NCBI RefSeq assembly: GCF_023156385.1
Contig: NZ_JAKZAK010000028.1
Location: forward strand, 1-64,000
Source: Marinobacter xestospongiae
Lineage (GTDB): Bacteria; Pseudomonadota; Gammaproteobacteria; Pseudomonadales; Oleiphilaceae
Direction of reading: 5' to 3'
Length of the DNA: 64,000 nucleotides
The translations under genes were made by a program, and so were the position numbers. The first letter of the stretch is position 1. Each line of letters begins with the position of its first letter. This document shows positions 44,234-53,167 of the stretch, piece by piece. The notes under the pieces were generated by a model. The model was not told the DNA's origin, made no database searches, and was given only the letters and a program-made list of their open reading frames with translations.

Positions 44234-45211
44234 ATGACCGCCAACGAACGCTGGCAACCCACCGCCTCGTTGGCGGACCTGCAGGCCCGGGCTCTTCAAC
44301 TGGCCTACCTGCGGGACTTCTTTGCTCGCCGGGGTGTCCTCGAGGTGGAAACCCCGGTGCTCGGTCGCCACGGCGTGACCGATCTCAACCTCGACAGCAT
44401 TGCCGCCCGGTTTGCGCCGATTGCCGGCGACTCCTGTGACCAGGGGTGGCTGCAGACGTCCCCCGAATACCACATGAAACGGCTGCTGGCGGCCGGCAGT
44501 GGTTCCATCTTTCAGGTCTTCCGCGCCTTCCGTAGCGGCGAGCGAGGCCATCGTCACAACCCCGAGTTTTCGTTGCTGGAGTGGTATCGCCCCGGGTTCA
44601 CCGATCAGCAGCTGATGGCGGAGGTGGCCGACCTGGTGTGTGGCTGGCTGGGGTGTTCCCGTCCCGGGGTGTTGAGTTATCGGGATGCCATGCAGCGCCA
44701 TGCCGGGATTGATCCGTTTACCGTGGCTGATGAGGTGCTGGTGCAGCGTTGTGGTGCCTGGGTGGGGGAATCGCTGGCAGCTTCGCTGGATCGGGACACC
44801 CTGCTTGAACTGGTGATGAGTCATCAGGTAGAGGTGGCGCTGGCGGAGGAATCGCCTACCTTTATCCATCAGTACCCGGCCAGCCAGGCAGCGCTGGCGC
44901 GGATCTCACAGGTCGACGGCGTTGCGGTGGCGCACCGCTTTGAGCTCTACATTGGCGGGCTGGAACTGTGCAACGGTTACTGGGAGCTGACCGATGCGGA
45001 CGAGCAGCGTGCCCGTTTTGAGGCTGATAACCGCGCCCGTCTGGCGCAGGGGAAACCGGCCATGCCGGTGGATGAAGAATTGCTGGCGGCGTTGTCCGCA
45101 GGCCTTCCGGACTGCGCCGGCGTGGCGCTGGGGCTGGACCGGCTGCTGATGCTCAAGCAGGGGCGGGATGCCATCGACGATGTCGTGGCATTCCCTCTTG
45201 AACGAGCTTAG
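44234..45211 (+). CDS. epmA: EF-P lysine ligase (GenX/PoxA)
   Basis: A class II lysyl-tRNA-synthetase paralogue of 325 residues that ligates (R)-beta-lysine to Lys34 of EF-P. It lacks the N-terminal anticodon-binding domain of LysRS. Motif 2-like FQVFRAFRSGERGHRHNPEFSLLEWY and motif 3-like GVALGLDRLLML are present, with EVETPVLGRHGVTD at the start. It begins 10 bases after the efp stop, so they are one operon. Confidence 0.95.
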   Translation: MTANERWQPTASLADLQARALQLAYLRDFFARRGVLEVETPVLGRHGVTDLNLDSIAARFAPIAGDSCDQGWLQTSPEYHMKRLLAAGSGSIFQVFRAFRSGERGHRHNPEFSLLEWYRPGFTDQQLMAEVADLVCGWLGCSRPGVLSYRDAMQRHAGIDPFTVADEVLVQRCGAWVGESLAASLDRDTLLELVMSHQVEVALAEESPTFIHQYPASQAALARISQVDGVAVAHRFELYIGGLELCNGYWELTDADEQRARFEADNRARLAQGKPAMPVDEELLAALSAGLPDCAGVALGLDRLLMLKQGRDAIDDVVAFPLERA

Positions 45212-45222
45212 GTATTGACGGT

Positions 45223-46077
45223 TCAGGCCTTGCTGCCGAACGCCTGTCCCATGCGAACCACATCTCCGGCGGCCAGTTCCGGCTGCCAGCTCACCGCACC
45301 CTTCGGCATCACCATCACCACCGTTGAGCCCAGACGGAAACGGCCCATCTCGTCGCCCTTGGCGAAGCGGATCGGGTCCTGCTGGGTGTAGCGGCTGGTG
45401 GTGACCGATGGCGTGCCCGGGGCCACCACACCGGCCCAGGTGGTTTCCACGCTGCCAACAATCATCGCGCCCACCAGAACCATGGCCAACGGACCGAACT
45501 CGGTATCGAACATGGCGACCACCCGCTCATTACGGGCGAACAGGTTGGGCACGTTGGCGGCAGTGACTGGATTCACTGAAAACAGCTTGCCGGGAATGTG
45601 GACCATCTCCCGCAAGGTACCGGCCAGTGGCATGTGGACCCGGTGGTAGTCCTTCGGAGCCAGATAAATGGTGGCAAACTCGCCCCCGGCGAAAGGAGCA
45701 GCGCGCTCGCTGTCGCCGCCAAGCAGCTCCAGCAGGCTGAAGTGCTGGCCCTTGGCCTGGAACACCCGATTGCCGTCGATGCGGCCCAGCTGGCTGATAG
45801 CGCCGTCCACCGGGCTGGTCATCACCTGCTGGTCGGCAACCACCGGACGGGCGCCGGGCTGAAGTTCGCGGGTGAAGAACTCGTTGAAGCTGGCGTAGGC
45901 GCTCGGGTCCTGCTCCAGGGCCTCGCTCATGTCGACACCGTAGCGCTGGATGAACCAGCGAATGACGCGGTTCTTGATCTCTGGGGAGCGGTCATGGTCC
46001 GCCAGTTTTCCGGCCAGTCGGGAGACCGCCAGTTGAGGAGTAAGGTATTGACTTAAAACAAATAACTTGTCGAACAT
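45223..46077 (-). CDS. psd: Phosphatidylserine decarboxylase
   Basis: Converts phosphatidylserine into phosphatidylethanolamine at the inner membrane. It is 284 residues and made as a proenzyme: self-cleavage at LGST (Ser251) produces the pyruvoyl cofactor. Other conserved parts are FFTRELQPGARP, VTSPVDGAISQLG, YHRVHMPLAG and FARNERVV. It converges on epmA and is divergent from motA. In P. aeruginosa a rhodanese gene (rhdA) lies between psd and motA; here it is absent. Confidence 0.96.
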   Translation of the reverse strand: MFDKLFVLSQYLTPQLAVSRLAGKLADHDRSPEIKNRVIRWFIQRYGVDMSEALEQDPSAYASFNEFFTRELQPGARPVVADQQVMTSPVDGAISQLGRIDGNRVFQAKGQHFSLLELLGGDSERAAPFAGGEFATIYLAPKDYHRVHMPLAGTLREMVHIPGKLFSVNPVTAANVPNLFARNERVVAMFDTEFGPLAMVLVGAMIVGSVETTWAGVVAPGTPSVTTSRYTQQDPIRFAKGDEMGRFRLGSTVVMVMPKGAVSWQPELAAGDVVRMGQAFGSKA

Positions 46078-46181
46078 GAATCGCTACTCGTGCCAGGGCA
46101 GCGGCAGATTCTAGCAAAGACTCCGCATCGGCGGACAGTCCGGGAAAAATGTTTGTTATTTTCGCCGTTTGCGAATGCCCT

Positions 46182-46190
46182 TGCTATGAT
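46182..46190 (+). promoter_or_regulatory. Possible extended -10 promoter of motA
   Basis: TG-C-TATGAT is an extended -10 element 70 bases upstream of the motA start; no good -35 hexamer is seen. Confidence 0.4.
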
Positions 46191-46259
46191 TGGAGCGGCT
46201 GCCATTGGGATCGGCGTTTCCGATCCAGGTATTCAGTAATAAAGGTGTTGGTAGAGTCT

Positions 46260-47111
46260 ATGGCATTAATCCTTGGTTCAATCATCGTCGTGGCCTGTGT
46301 CCTCGGGGGCTACGTACTCCACGGCGGTAAACTGCCGGTACTTTGGCAGCCTACGGAAGTCCTGATCATTTTCGGGGCGGCGTTTGGTTCCTTTGTCATT
46401 GCCAACCCGGTCAATATCATCAAGCAGGTGTTCGTTGGTGTGATGCGGCTGATCACCGGCTCGCCCTACAACAAAGCGTTTTACCTTGACCTGCTCAGCA
46501 TGCTCTACGACATCTTCGACAAATCCCGCAAGCAGGGGGTGATGTCGATTGAAGAAGATATCGACAACCCGGACTCCAGTGCCATCTTCAGCCGTTATCC
46601 CGCCGTACTCAAATCCAAGGAGCTGATGGCGTTCGTGACCGATTACCTGCGCATTATCTCTGCAGGCAATATGGCGCCTCACGAGCTGGAAGGCATGATG
46701 GACAACGAGATCGACAGCCGCCAGCACGAGCTGGAAGAGCCGGCCCATGCCGTCAACAAGATTGCGGATGCGCTCCCTGGCCTGGGGATCGTGGCGGCGG
46801 TGCTGGGTATCGTGATCACCATGAACTTCCTCTCCGAAGGTCCGGAACGCATCGGTCTCAGCGTCGCAGCCGCGCTGGTGGGGACCTTCCTGGGGATCTG
46901 GATGGGCTACGGCTTTGTGGGGCCGACCTCCATTGCCCTGGAGCATGCGGTGAAGTACGAAGTGAAGGCCTACGAATGCGTCAAGGCCTCGGTGGTGGCG
47001 ACGGTGTCTGGTCAGGCGCCGCAGATGGCGATTGAGTTCGGCCGCAAGGCCCTGCCGACCCACAAGCGACCCGGGTTCCAGGAGCTCAACGACCACGTCC
47101 GGTCGAAGTAG
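46260..47111 (+). CDS. motA: Flagellar motor stator protein MotA
   Basis: Proton-channel stator subunit with four transmembrane helices, 283 residues. The start MALILGSIIVVACVLGGYVLHGG at 46260 follows GGTAGAG; the frame extends further upstream without a better site. The cytoplasmic loop (about 60-165) carries charged residues that contact the rotor, and the last helices contain DALPGLGIVAAVLGIVITM and LVGTFLGIWMGYGFVGP. It forms the stator with MotB, 66 bases downstream. Confidence 0.96.
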   Translation: MALILGSIIVVACVLGGYVLHGGKLPVLWQPTEVLIIFGAAFGSFVIANPVNIIKQVFVGVMRLITGSPYNKAFYLDLLSMLYDIFDKSRKQGVMSIEEDIDNPDSSAIFSRYPAVLKSKELMAFVTDYLRIISAGNMAPHELEGMMDNEIDSRQHELEEPAHAVNKIADALPGLGIVAAVLGIVITMNFLSEGPERIGLSVAAALVGTFLGIWMGYGFVGPTSIALEHAVKYEVKAYECVKASVVATVSGQAPQMAIEFGRKALPTHKRPGFQELNDHVRSK

Positions 47112-47177
47112 CGCGACCGGCCCGGGTAATGCCGCCGGCCTGGTGTCGGTGCAGTCTAACGATCAGCAGGTGCAGTT

Positions 47178-48131
47178 TTGGAAGAAAGACCGATCATCGT
47201 CAAACGGGTGAAGAAGGTGTCCGGGGGCCATCACGGGGGGTCCTGGAAGGTAGCCTTTGCCGACTTCGCTACCGCCATGATGGCGTTCTTCCTGGTGCTT
47301 TGGCTGACGGCTACCGCCACGCCGGAGCAGATCGAGGCGGTTGAGGGTTACTTCCGTGATCCGGTCGGTTTCACCGAGGGCGGCTCCCCCAATCCGGTGG
47401 ACCTGGAGGGCAGCGCCTCGGTGGTGGAGTCCAGTCAGGCCGACATCGCGGATCAGCAGATCGTGATTGAGGATGAGACCATCGAAGAGCTGGCGGATAC
47501 CCTGGAGCAACGCCAGATGGAGCAGCTGTTCCAGGATCTGCAGGAGCAGATCGAGCAGAGTGAAACGCTGCAGGAATTCAAGGACCAGCTGCTGATCGAC
47601 ATCACCGATGAGGGGCTGCGGATCCAGATCGTCGACCGTTCCCAGCGCCCGATGTTCGACAGCGGCCGGGCCCAGCTCAAGTACTATTCCCAGGACATTC
47701 TGTTCGAACTCGCCAAGCCCTTGGGGGCGGTGGCCAACAAGCTCAGTATCACCGGCCATACCGATGCCACGCCATTCAGCGGCCGGCCCGGTTACACCAA
47801 CTGGGAGCTGTCGGCGGAGCGGGCCAATACTGCCCGCCGTGCGTTGGTGGCCGGTGGTGTCGGGTCTGATCAGATTGCCCGCGTCGTGGGGTTGAGTGAT
47901 TCCGTGCTGTTTGACCAGAGCAACCCGAAAGCGCCGGTGAATCGCCGCATCTCCATCATTGTGCTCAACAAGAAAGCCCAGAAAGACATCCGCGACAACG
48001 CCGGCGGTCAGCCCCTGATTGATCTGACCGAACCCAGTGCGGCAGAGCGTCAGCAGGCGCAGGACAAGCTGGAAAGCGGTGACTGGTTCCAGCCCAAGCC
48101 GGAACCGGATGCCGAGGAACTGAGCTGGTAG
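47178..48131 (+). CDS. motB: Flagellar motor stator protein MotB
   Basis: A 317-residue stator subunit. A single transmembrane helix contains the proton-carrying Asp29 (FADFATAMMAFFLVLWL). A long linker with coiled-coil character (about 75-140) leads to the OmpA-like peptidoglycan-binding domain (about 150-270, ITGHTDATPFSGRPGYTNWELSAERANTARR). The start is TTG at 47178, giving the short cytoplasmic tail expected before the helix; no ATG or GTG is placed as well. A C-terminal acidic Pro-rich tail follows. Confidence 0.95.
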   Translation: MEERPIIVKRVKKVSGGHHGGSWKVAFADFATAMMAFFLVLWLTATATPEQIEAVEGYFRDPVGFTEGGSPNPVDLEGSASVVESSQADIADQQIVIEDETIEELADTLEQRQMEQLFQDLQEQIEQSETLQEFKDQLLIDITDEGLRIQIVDRSQRPMFDSGRAQLKYYSQDILFELAKPLGAVANKLSITGHTDATPFSGRPGYTNWELSAERANTARRALVAGGVGSDQIARVVGLSDSVLFDQSNPKAPVNRRISIIVLNKKAQKDIRDNAGGQPLIDLTEPSAAERQQAQDKLESGDWFQPKPEPDAEELSW

Positions 48132-48152
48132 ATGGCGGAGAACAGGGGCGGC

Positions 48153-49190
48153 TCAGCCTCCCTGTTCTTCCATGTCCTGCAGAATGCGGTGGAAGCTGTG
48201 CAGCCGCTCGGGGCTGATGCGGCCGTCCCGTGCCGCTTCGTCGATGGCGCAGCCGGGGTCGCCCTTATGACGGCAGTTGCGGAACCGGCACAGGCCAATC
48301 ACCTCGCGGATTTCCCGAAACCCCTGCTCGATATCGTCCGGCGACATGTGCCACAGGCCGAACTCGCGAATGCCCGGCGAGTCGATCAGATCACCGCCAC
48401 AGTCCAGGTGGAACAGCTTTGCGGTGGTGGTGGTGTGCACGCCCTTGCCGGTGCTCTGCGAAACCGCGCCCACGCGGATATCTTCCTCAGGCAACAGGGT
48501 CTGGATCAGTGACGATTTGCCGACCCCGGACTGACCCACGAACACGCTGGTGCGCCGGGTCACCAGCTCGGTGACCTGGGGGGCCGGAGCGCCGTCTCCG
48601 GCGTGGGCGCAAGTCCGTTCTACCCGGTAACCGAGGCGCTGATAGCGGGCCAGCAGCTGCTCGATGTGGTCACGGTTGTGGTCGTCAATCAGGTCTTCCT
48701 TGTTCAGCAGGATCACCGCCGGAATGTCGGTCAGTTCCGCGGCAACCAGGTAACGGTCGATCAGATTGTCATGGGGTTCCGGCTGTGGCGCGATCACCAG
48801 GATGATGTGGTCGATGTTGGCGGCCACCGGCTTCAACTGGCCGTATTTGTCGGGCCGTTGCAGCAATGACTGGCGTTCGCCGCGGGCCACGATCACCCCG
48901 CTCTGGTCGGCGCCGGGGCGCCACACCACCCGGTCACCGGTGACCAGGCTGTCGATGTTGGCGCGCACGAAGCAGCGGAAAAGCTCGCCCTTGCGTTCGC
49001 CCTCCAGAGCCTCGATGTCCAGTTGCTGGCCATAGTGGGCCATCACCAGGCCGGCCTGCTCGCTGCCGAGTTCGCCGGAATCGAGCTGGCGGTCGATGTT
49101 GCGCTCTTTGCGCTTGGCCCGCTCGGACCGCTCAGACTGTATTTTCTGGATGCGCCACTGCTGTTGCTTGTTGAGTCGACGTTTAGCCAT
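48153..49190 (-). CDS. rsgA: Ribosome small-subunit-dependent GTPase A
   Basis: Circularly permuted GTPase of 345 residues that helps mature the 30S subunit. Start MAKRRLNKQQQWRIQKIQ at 49190; the frame is open further up to 49256. The order is OB-like N-terminal domain, then G4 (LNKEDL), G1 (GQSGVGKSSLI) and G3 (DSPG). A zinc-binding C-terminal domain has CRFRNCRHKGDPGC. It is divergent from orn, as in P. aeruginosa (PA4952/PA4951). Confidence 0.95.
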   Translation of the reverse strand: MAKRRLNKQQQWRIQKIQSERSERAKRKERNIDRQLDSGELGSEQAGLVMAHYGQQLDIEALEGERKGELFRCFVRANIDSLVTGDRVVWRPGADQSGVIVARGERQSLLQRPDKYGQLKPVAANIDHIILVIAPQPEPHDNLIDRYLVAAELTDIPAVILLNKEDLIDDHNRDHIEQLLARYQRLGYRVERTCAHAGDGAPAPQVTELVTRRTSVFVGQSGVGKSSLIQTLLPEEDIRVGAVSQSTGKGVHTTTTAKLFHLDCGGDLIDSPGIREFGLWHMSPDDIEQGFREIREVIGLCRFRNCRHKGDPGCAIDEAARDGRISPERLHSFHRILQDMEEQGG

Positions 49191-49318
49191 GAAGAAGTTA
49201 TGCCGTAAAAGGGACTGTCGGATTCCAGTGTCGGGGGCGGATTGGTGTAACATCATACGCGAATCGTCGCCCGTCTGTCTGGCCGGGCGCTCACTCTATC
49301 GACCACTGGAGACGCCCC

Positions 49319-49867
49319 ATGGCCGCTGCCGATCGCCTGGTTTGGATTGATCTGGAAATGACCGGACTCGATCCGGAGCAGGAACGCATTATCGAAATCG
49401 CGACTATTGTCACCGATGCCAATCTCAACATCCTCGCTGAAGGCCCGGTTATTGCCATCCATCAGCCCGATGCTGTGCTGGATGCGATGGACGAATGGTG
49501 CACCCGCACCCACGGTGAGAACGGCCTGACCCAGCGGGTTCGCGACAGTCAGACATCGGAAGCGGAGGCCGAGCAGCAGACCCTGGCGTTCCTGCGTCAG
49601 CATCTGGAGGCTGGCCAGTCACCGTTGTGCGGCAACAGCATTGGTCAGGATCGTCGCTTCCTGGTGAAGTACATGCCCGCACTGGAGGGGTTCTTCCACT
49701 ACCGCAACCTGGACGTCAGCACCGTCAAGGAACTTGCGCGGCGTTGGCGACCTGACGTACTGGCCGGTGTGCGCAAGAAAGGCTCCCATCTGGCTCTGGA
49801 CGACATTCGCGACTCCATCGCCGAACTTCAGCACTACCGCGAGCAGTTCTTCCGCATGGAGCCCTGA
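49319..49867 (+). CDS. orn: Oligoribonuclease
   Basis: A 3'-5' exoribonuclease of the DEDD family that degrades di- to pentanucleotides, including pGpG from c-di-GMP turnover. It has 182 residues. The metal-binding acids are Asp11 and Glu13 in WIDLEMTGLD, an Asp in GNSIGQDRRFL, and the HxxxxD region HLALDDIRDSI near the C-terminus. It is essential in some bacteria and relevant here to the EAL and FimX signalling genes. Single gene, converging on queG. Confidence 0.97.
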   Translation: MAAADRLVWIDLEMTGLDPEQERIIEIATIVTDANLNILAEGPVIAIHQPDAVLDAMDEWCTRTHGENGLTQRVRDSQTSEAEAEQQTLAFLRQHLEAGQSPLCGNSIGQDRRFLVKYMPALEGFFHYRNLDVSTVKELARRWRPDVLAGVRKKGSHLALDDIRDSIAELQHYREQFFRMEP

Positions 49868-49868
49868 G

Positions 49869-50951
49869 TCAGGGCGTCGGCGCGGAAATGGTGGCCGGAT
49901 TGATGCCGTGCCGTGCCAGCGCCCAGTGCACATGCTCCTGCACCAGCGCCGACGGGAAATGCGCCCGTTGCTTCAGTGCCTCCACAACCGGAATGGTTGA
50001 GGGGGCATTGCCCAGACCGACCGCCAGGTTCCGCAGCCAGCCCTCATAGCCGGTGCGGCGAATGGCCGACCCTTCCGTCCGTTTGAGAAATTCCGCCTCG
50101 GTCCACAGAAACAGCTCCGCCAGTTCGGTATTGTCGAGCTGATGGCGGGGATGGAAGTCGTCCTCGTCACTGACCTTGCTGAACCGGTTCCACGGACACA
50201 CCAGCTGACAGTCGTCGCAACCGAAGACCCGGTTGCCCATCAGTGGTCGAAGCTCCTCGGGAATGCTGCCTTTGAGCTCAATAGTGAGGTAGCTGATGCA
50301 GCGTCGGGCATCGAGGCGATAGGGGCTGGGGAAGGCATCGGTCGGGCACTTGTCGAGACAGGCGCGACAGCGGCCGCAGTGTTCCTTGTCGTACGGCTCG
50401 TCCACCGGCAGAGGGGCGCTGGTGAAGATCTCTCCCAGAAAGAAGAACGACCCGGCCTTGCGGCTGAGGATCATGGTGTTCTTGCCTTGCCACCCCAGGC
50501 CCGCCCGCTGCGCCAGCGCTCTTTCCAGAACCGGGGCGCTGTCGACGAATGCCCGGTAGTCGTAACCGGCCACGGCCTCGTCGATCCGCTTGGCCAGGGT
50601 GGCCAGGCGTTTGCGGATCAGCTTGTGGTAGTCCCGCCCCAGGGTGTAGCGGGAAATGTAGGCTTTCTCCGGGTTGGCGAGGACATCTTTCGGGCTGTCC
50701 GGTGCGCTGAGGTAGTCCATGCGCAGGGAGATAACCCGCAGGGTGCCCGGTATCAGGGAATCCGGGGTGTAGCGTTTGTCGCCATGATCGGCCATGTAGG
50801 CCATTTCACCGTGCAGGCCCTCGGCCAGCCACTGCTTCAGGTGGTCACCGTGAGGGCCGGTATCGGGCAGGGTGATACCGACGTCGGCGAAGCCCAGTTC
50901 CTGGGCCCATTGGCGGATAAGGTCCGGCAGGGACTCGAGGGTGTCAGTCAT
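49869..50951 (-). CDS. queG: Epoxyqueuosine reductase
   Basis: Cobalamin- and iron-sulfur-dependent enzyme (360 residues) that makes queuosine from epoxyqueuosine in tRNA. Two [4Fe-4S] motifs are visible: CGRCRACLDKCP and CDDCQLVCPW. The N-terminal domain contains RYTLGRDYHKLIRKRL and the GLGWQGKNTMI cofactor region. The ATG at 50951 (MTDTLESLPDLI) has a weak ribosome-binding site; a TTG ten codons upstream is the alternative. It is divergent from nnrD. Confidence 0.94.
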   Translation of the reverse strand: MTDTLESLPDLIRQWAQELGFADVGITLPDTGPHGDHLKQWLAEGLHGEMAYMADHGDKRYTPDSLIPGTLRVISLRMDYLSAPDSPKDVLANPEKAYISRYTLGRDYHKLIRKRLATLAKRIDEAVAGYDYRAFVDSAPVLERALAQRAGLGWQGKNTMILSRKAGSFFFLGEIFTSAPLPVDEPYDKEHCGRCRACLDKCPTDAFPSPYRLDARRCISYLTIELKGSIPEELRPLMGNRVFGCDDCQLVCPWNRFSKVSDEDDFHPRHQLDNTELAELFLWTEAEFLKRTEGSAIRRTGYEGWLRNLAVGLGNAPSTIPVVEALKQRAHFPSALVQEHVHWALARHGINPATISAPTP

Positions 50952-51081
50952 GGTGTTGGCTGGGGAGGCGGATCTAACCAAATTGAAATTGATTAAGTTA
51001 TGACCTTTCTATCTGTTTTGCTATTCTTTACAGACATCTGGCCTGTTAACTTAAACTGGATTCTTTACCGGGGTTGCGGCG

Positions 51082-52653
51082 ATGAATGATGCTGGTAGCC
51101 ACAGCTTACCAGAAACCCTCTATTCCGCCGATGCGGTGAGGGAAATTGACCGTTATGTGATCGAGGGTGGTCACGTCGACGGCTTCGAACTGATGCAGCG
51201 CGCCGCCGCGGCTACCTTCCGCCATCTGGTCAAGGTCTGGCCGGAGCCGGGATCATTGCTGGTGCTGTGTGGCGCCGGCAATAACGGTGGCGATGGTTAC
51301 CTGGTTGCCGCCAGTGCCGTGCGCCACGGCTGGTCGGTGGTCTGCGTGGCGGTCGCTGATCCGCAGCGGTTGCAGGGCGATGCCCGGCGGGCCTGGCAGA
51401 AGGCCGAGAGCGATGGTGTTCCGGTACAGCGCTGGCAGGATCTGGAGCCGACCGTGGCTGACCATCTGTTTGACGGTGCCGGCCTGATTGTGGACGCCAT
51501 GCTTGGTACCGGCGTGCGAGGCGCGCCGCGGGGCGATTTCGCTGACCTGATTGCACGTTGCAATGCGATTGCTGCGCCGGTGTTGGCGGTGGACTTGCCT
51601 TCCGGCCTGGATGCGACCACCGGCCAGGTGGCGGGTGAAGCGGTGAAGGCCGACCTCACCGTCACTTTTATTGGCCTCAAGGCCGGGCTGTTCACCGCTC
51701 AGGGGCCGGCCTATACCGGCCGTGTGGTATTTGACGATCTTGATATTGAGGCGCTGCTACCCCAGAGCGGACAGGCGCCGCAGGCCTGGCGGCGGAACTG
51801 GCAAAGTCTGGCGGTCAGCTTGCCGCGGCGACCGGCGACGGCTCACAAAGGCCGCTTTGGCCACCTGCTGGTGGTGGCCGGAGATCGCGGTTTCGGTGGT
51901 GCAGCGCTGTTGGCGGCAGAAGCGGCCGCCCGTTCCGGTGCCGGCCTGGTCACTTTGGCGACGCGACCTGAGCATGTGGCTCCGGCGTTGACGCGGTGTC
52001 CGTCGCTGATGGTTCAGGGTGTGATCCATGGCTCTGAACTGCCGCCGTTGCTGGCACGAGCCACCGCGGTGGTGTGTGGCCCGGGGCTGGGGCAGGGCAG
52101 TTGGGGGCAGCAGATGCTGCAGCAGGTACTGGTCAGTGAGGTGCCGCAGATTCTCGATGCCGACGCCCTTAACCTGATGGCGACCCGGGTGCCGGTCAGG
52201 GCCGGCAACCATGTGCTGACGCCCCATCCCGGCGAAGCCGCGCGACTGCTGGGAGTGTCTGTGCCGGAGGTGGAGGCGGACCGACTGGCGGCGGCAGTGA
52301 GTCTGCAGCAGACTTTCGGCGGCACCGTGCTGCTCAAGGGCGCAGGTACCGTCGTTGTTGGCGACGAAGGTCTGCCCACGGTGATTGACGGCAGCAACCC
52401 TGGCCTGGCCACCGGTGGAATGGGCGATGTGCTGTCCGGTATCATCGCCGCGCTTCTGGCCCAGACCGGCGACCCCCGGGCGTCGGCGGAGATGGCCGCA
52501 GCCCTGCACCTGGCGGCGGCGGATCGGGCGTCGCGGCAGCGCGGCTTTATGGGGTTGTTGCCGATGGATGTGATTGACCGGTTACCGGAACTGCTGGGCA
52601 CGGCCGAAGGCGTCGTGGCACCGGCAGGCCCTAACAGCGGAATGCTTGAATGA
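51082..52653 (+). CDS. nnrD: Bifunctional NAD(P)HX epimerase/dehydratase
   Basis: A 523-residue repair enzyme for hydrated NAD(P)H. The N-terminal YjeF epimerase domain (about 1-225) has CGAGNNGGDGYLVA and DAMLGTGVRGAPRGDF. The C-terminal ADP-dependent dehydratase (about 240-510) is ribokinase-like, with HKGRFGHLLVVAGDRGFGGA, LTPHPGEAARLLG and GNPGLATGGMGDVLSG-type nucleotide loop (here SNPGLATGGMGDVLSG). It begins the operon running to hflC and overlaps tsaE by ATGA. Confidence 0.94.
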   Translation: MNDAGSHSLPETLYSADAVREIDRYVIEGGHVDGFELMQRAAAATFRHLVKVWPEPGSLLVLCGAGNNGGDGYLVAASAVRHGWSVVCVAVADPQRLQGDARRAWQKAESDGVPVQRWQDLEPTVADHLFDGAGLIVDAMLGTGVRGAPRGDFADLIARCNAIAAPVLAVDLPSGLDATTGQVAGEAVKADLTVTFIGLKAGLFTAQGPAYTGRVVFDDLDIEALLPQSGQAPQAWRRNWQSLAVSLPRRPATAHKGRFGHLLVVAGDRGFGGAALLAAEAAARSGAGLVTLATRPEHVAPALTRCPSLMVQGVIHGSELPPLLARATAVVCGPGLGQGSWGQQMLQQVLVSEVPQILDADALNLMATRVPVRAGNHVLTPHPGEAARLLGVSVPEVEADRLAAAVSLQQTFGGTVLLKGAGTVVVGDEGLPTVIDGSNPGLATGGMGDVLSGIIAALLAQTGDPRASAEMAAALHLAAADRASRQRGFMGLLPMDVIDRLPELLGTAEGVVAPAGPNSGMLE

Positions 52654-53156
52654 CTGAAGTAAGCGATAGTTCGCCCTACCGGCGCGAGCTGGCAGACGAA
52701 GGCGAAACCGAGCGGCTTGGCCGTGATCTGGCGGCTGCAATCCTGGCCAGTGGTCACGGCTTGACCGTGTTCCTGGAAGGTAACCTGGGCATGGGCAAGA
52801 CCACGCTCAGCCGGGGGCTGTTACGGGGGATGGGGCATGGCGGATCGGTCAAGAGTCCGACCTACACGCTGGTGGAGCCCTATGAACAGCTAAAGCCGGT
52901 GGCCTACCATTTTGACCTCTATCGCCTGGGCGATCCGGAAGAGCTCGAGTACATGGGTATTCGGGATTACTTTCTCGGCGAGGATATCTGTCTGATCGAA
53001 TGGCCGGAACGGGGGCAGGGCATCCTGCCGGAGCCAGACCTGGAAATCGAGCTGTCGACCTCCGGTACCGGGCGCCTGGCCCACCTTAGGGCCGGCACCG
53101 AGCGGGGTGAGTACATCATCAGTGAACTGCAGGGTCGGGGGCGACCTGGAGACTGA
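52650..53156 (+). CDS. tsaE: tRNA threonylcarbamoyladenosine biosynthesis ATPase TsaE
   Basis: A 168-residue P-loop ATPase (GNLGMGKTTLSRG, about 45-57) acting with TsaB, TsaC and TsaD to make t6A in ANN-decoding tRNAs. SPTYTLVEPYE and HFDLYRLGDPEELEYMGI are family signatures. It is translationally coupled to nnrD and followed by amiB 11 bases on. Confidence 0.95.
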   Translation: MTEVSDSSPYRRELADEGETERLGRDLAAAILASGHGLTVFLEGNLGMGKTTLSRGLLRGMGHGGSVKSPTYTLVEPYEQLKPVAYHFDLYRLGDPEELEYMGIRDYFLGEDICLIEWPERGQGILPEPDLEIELSTSGTGRLAHLRAGTERGEYIISELQGRGRPGD

Positions 53157-53167
53157 GGAACTGTCCG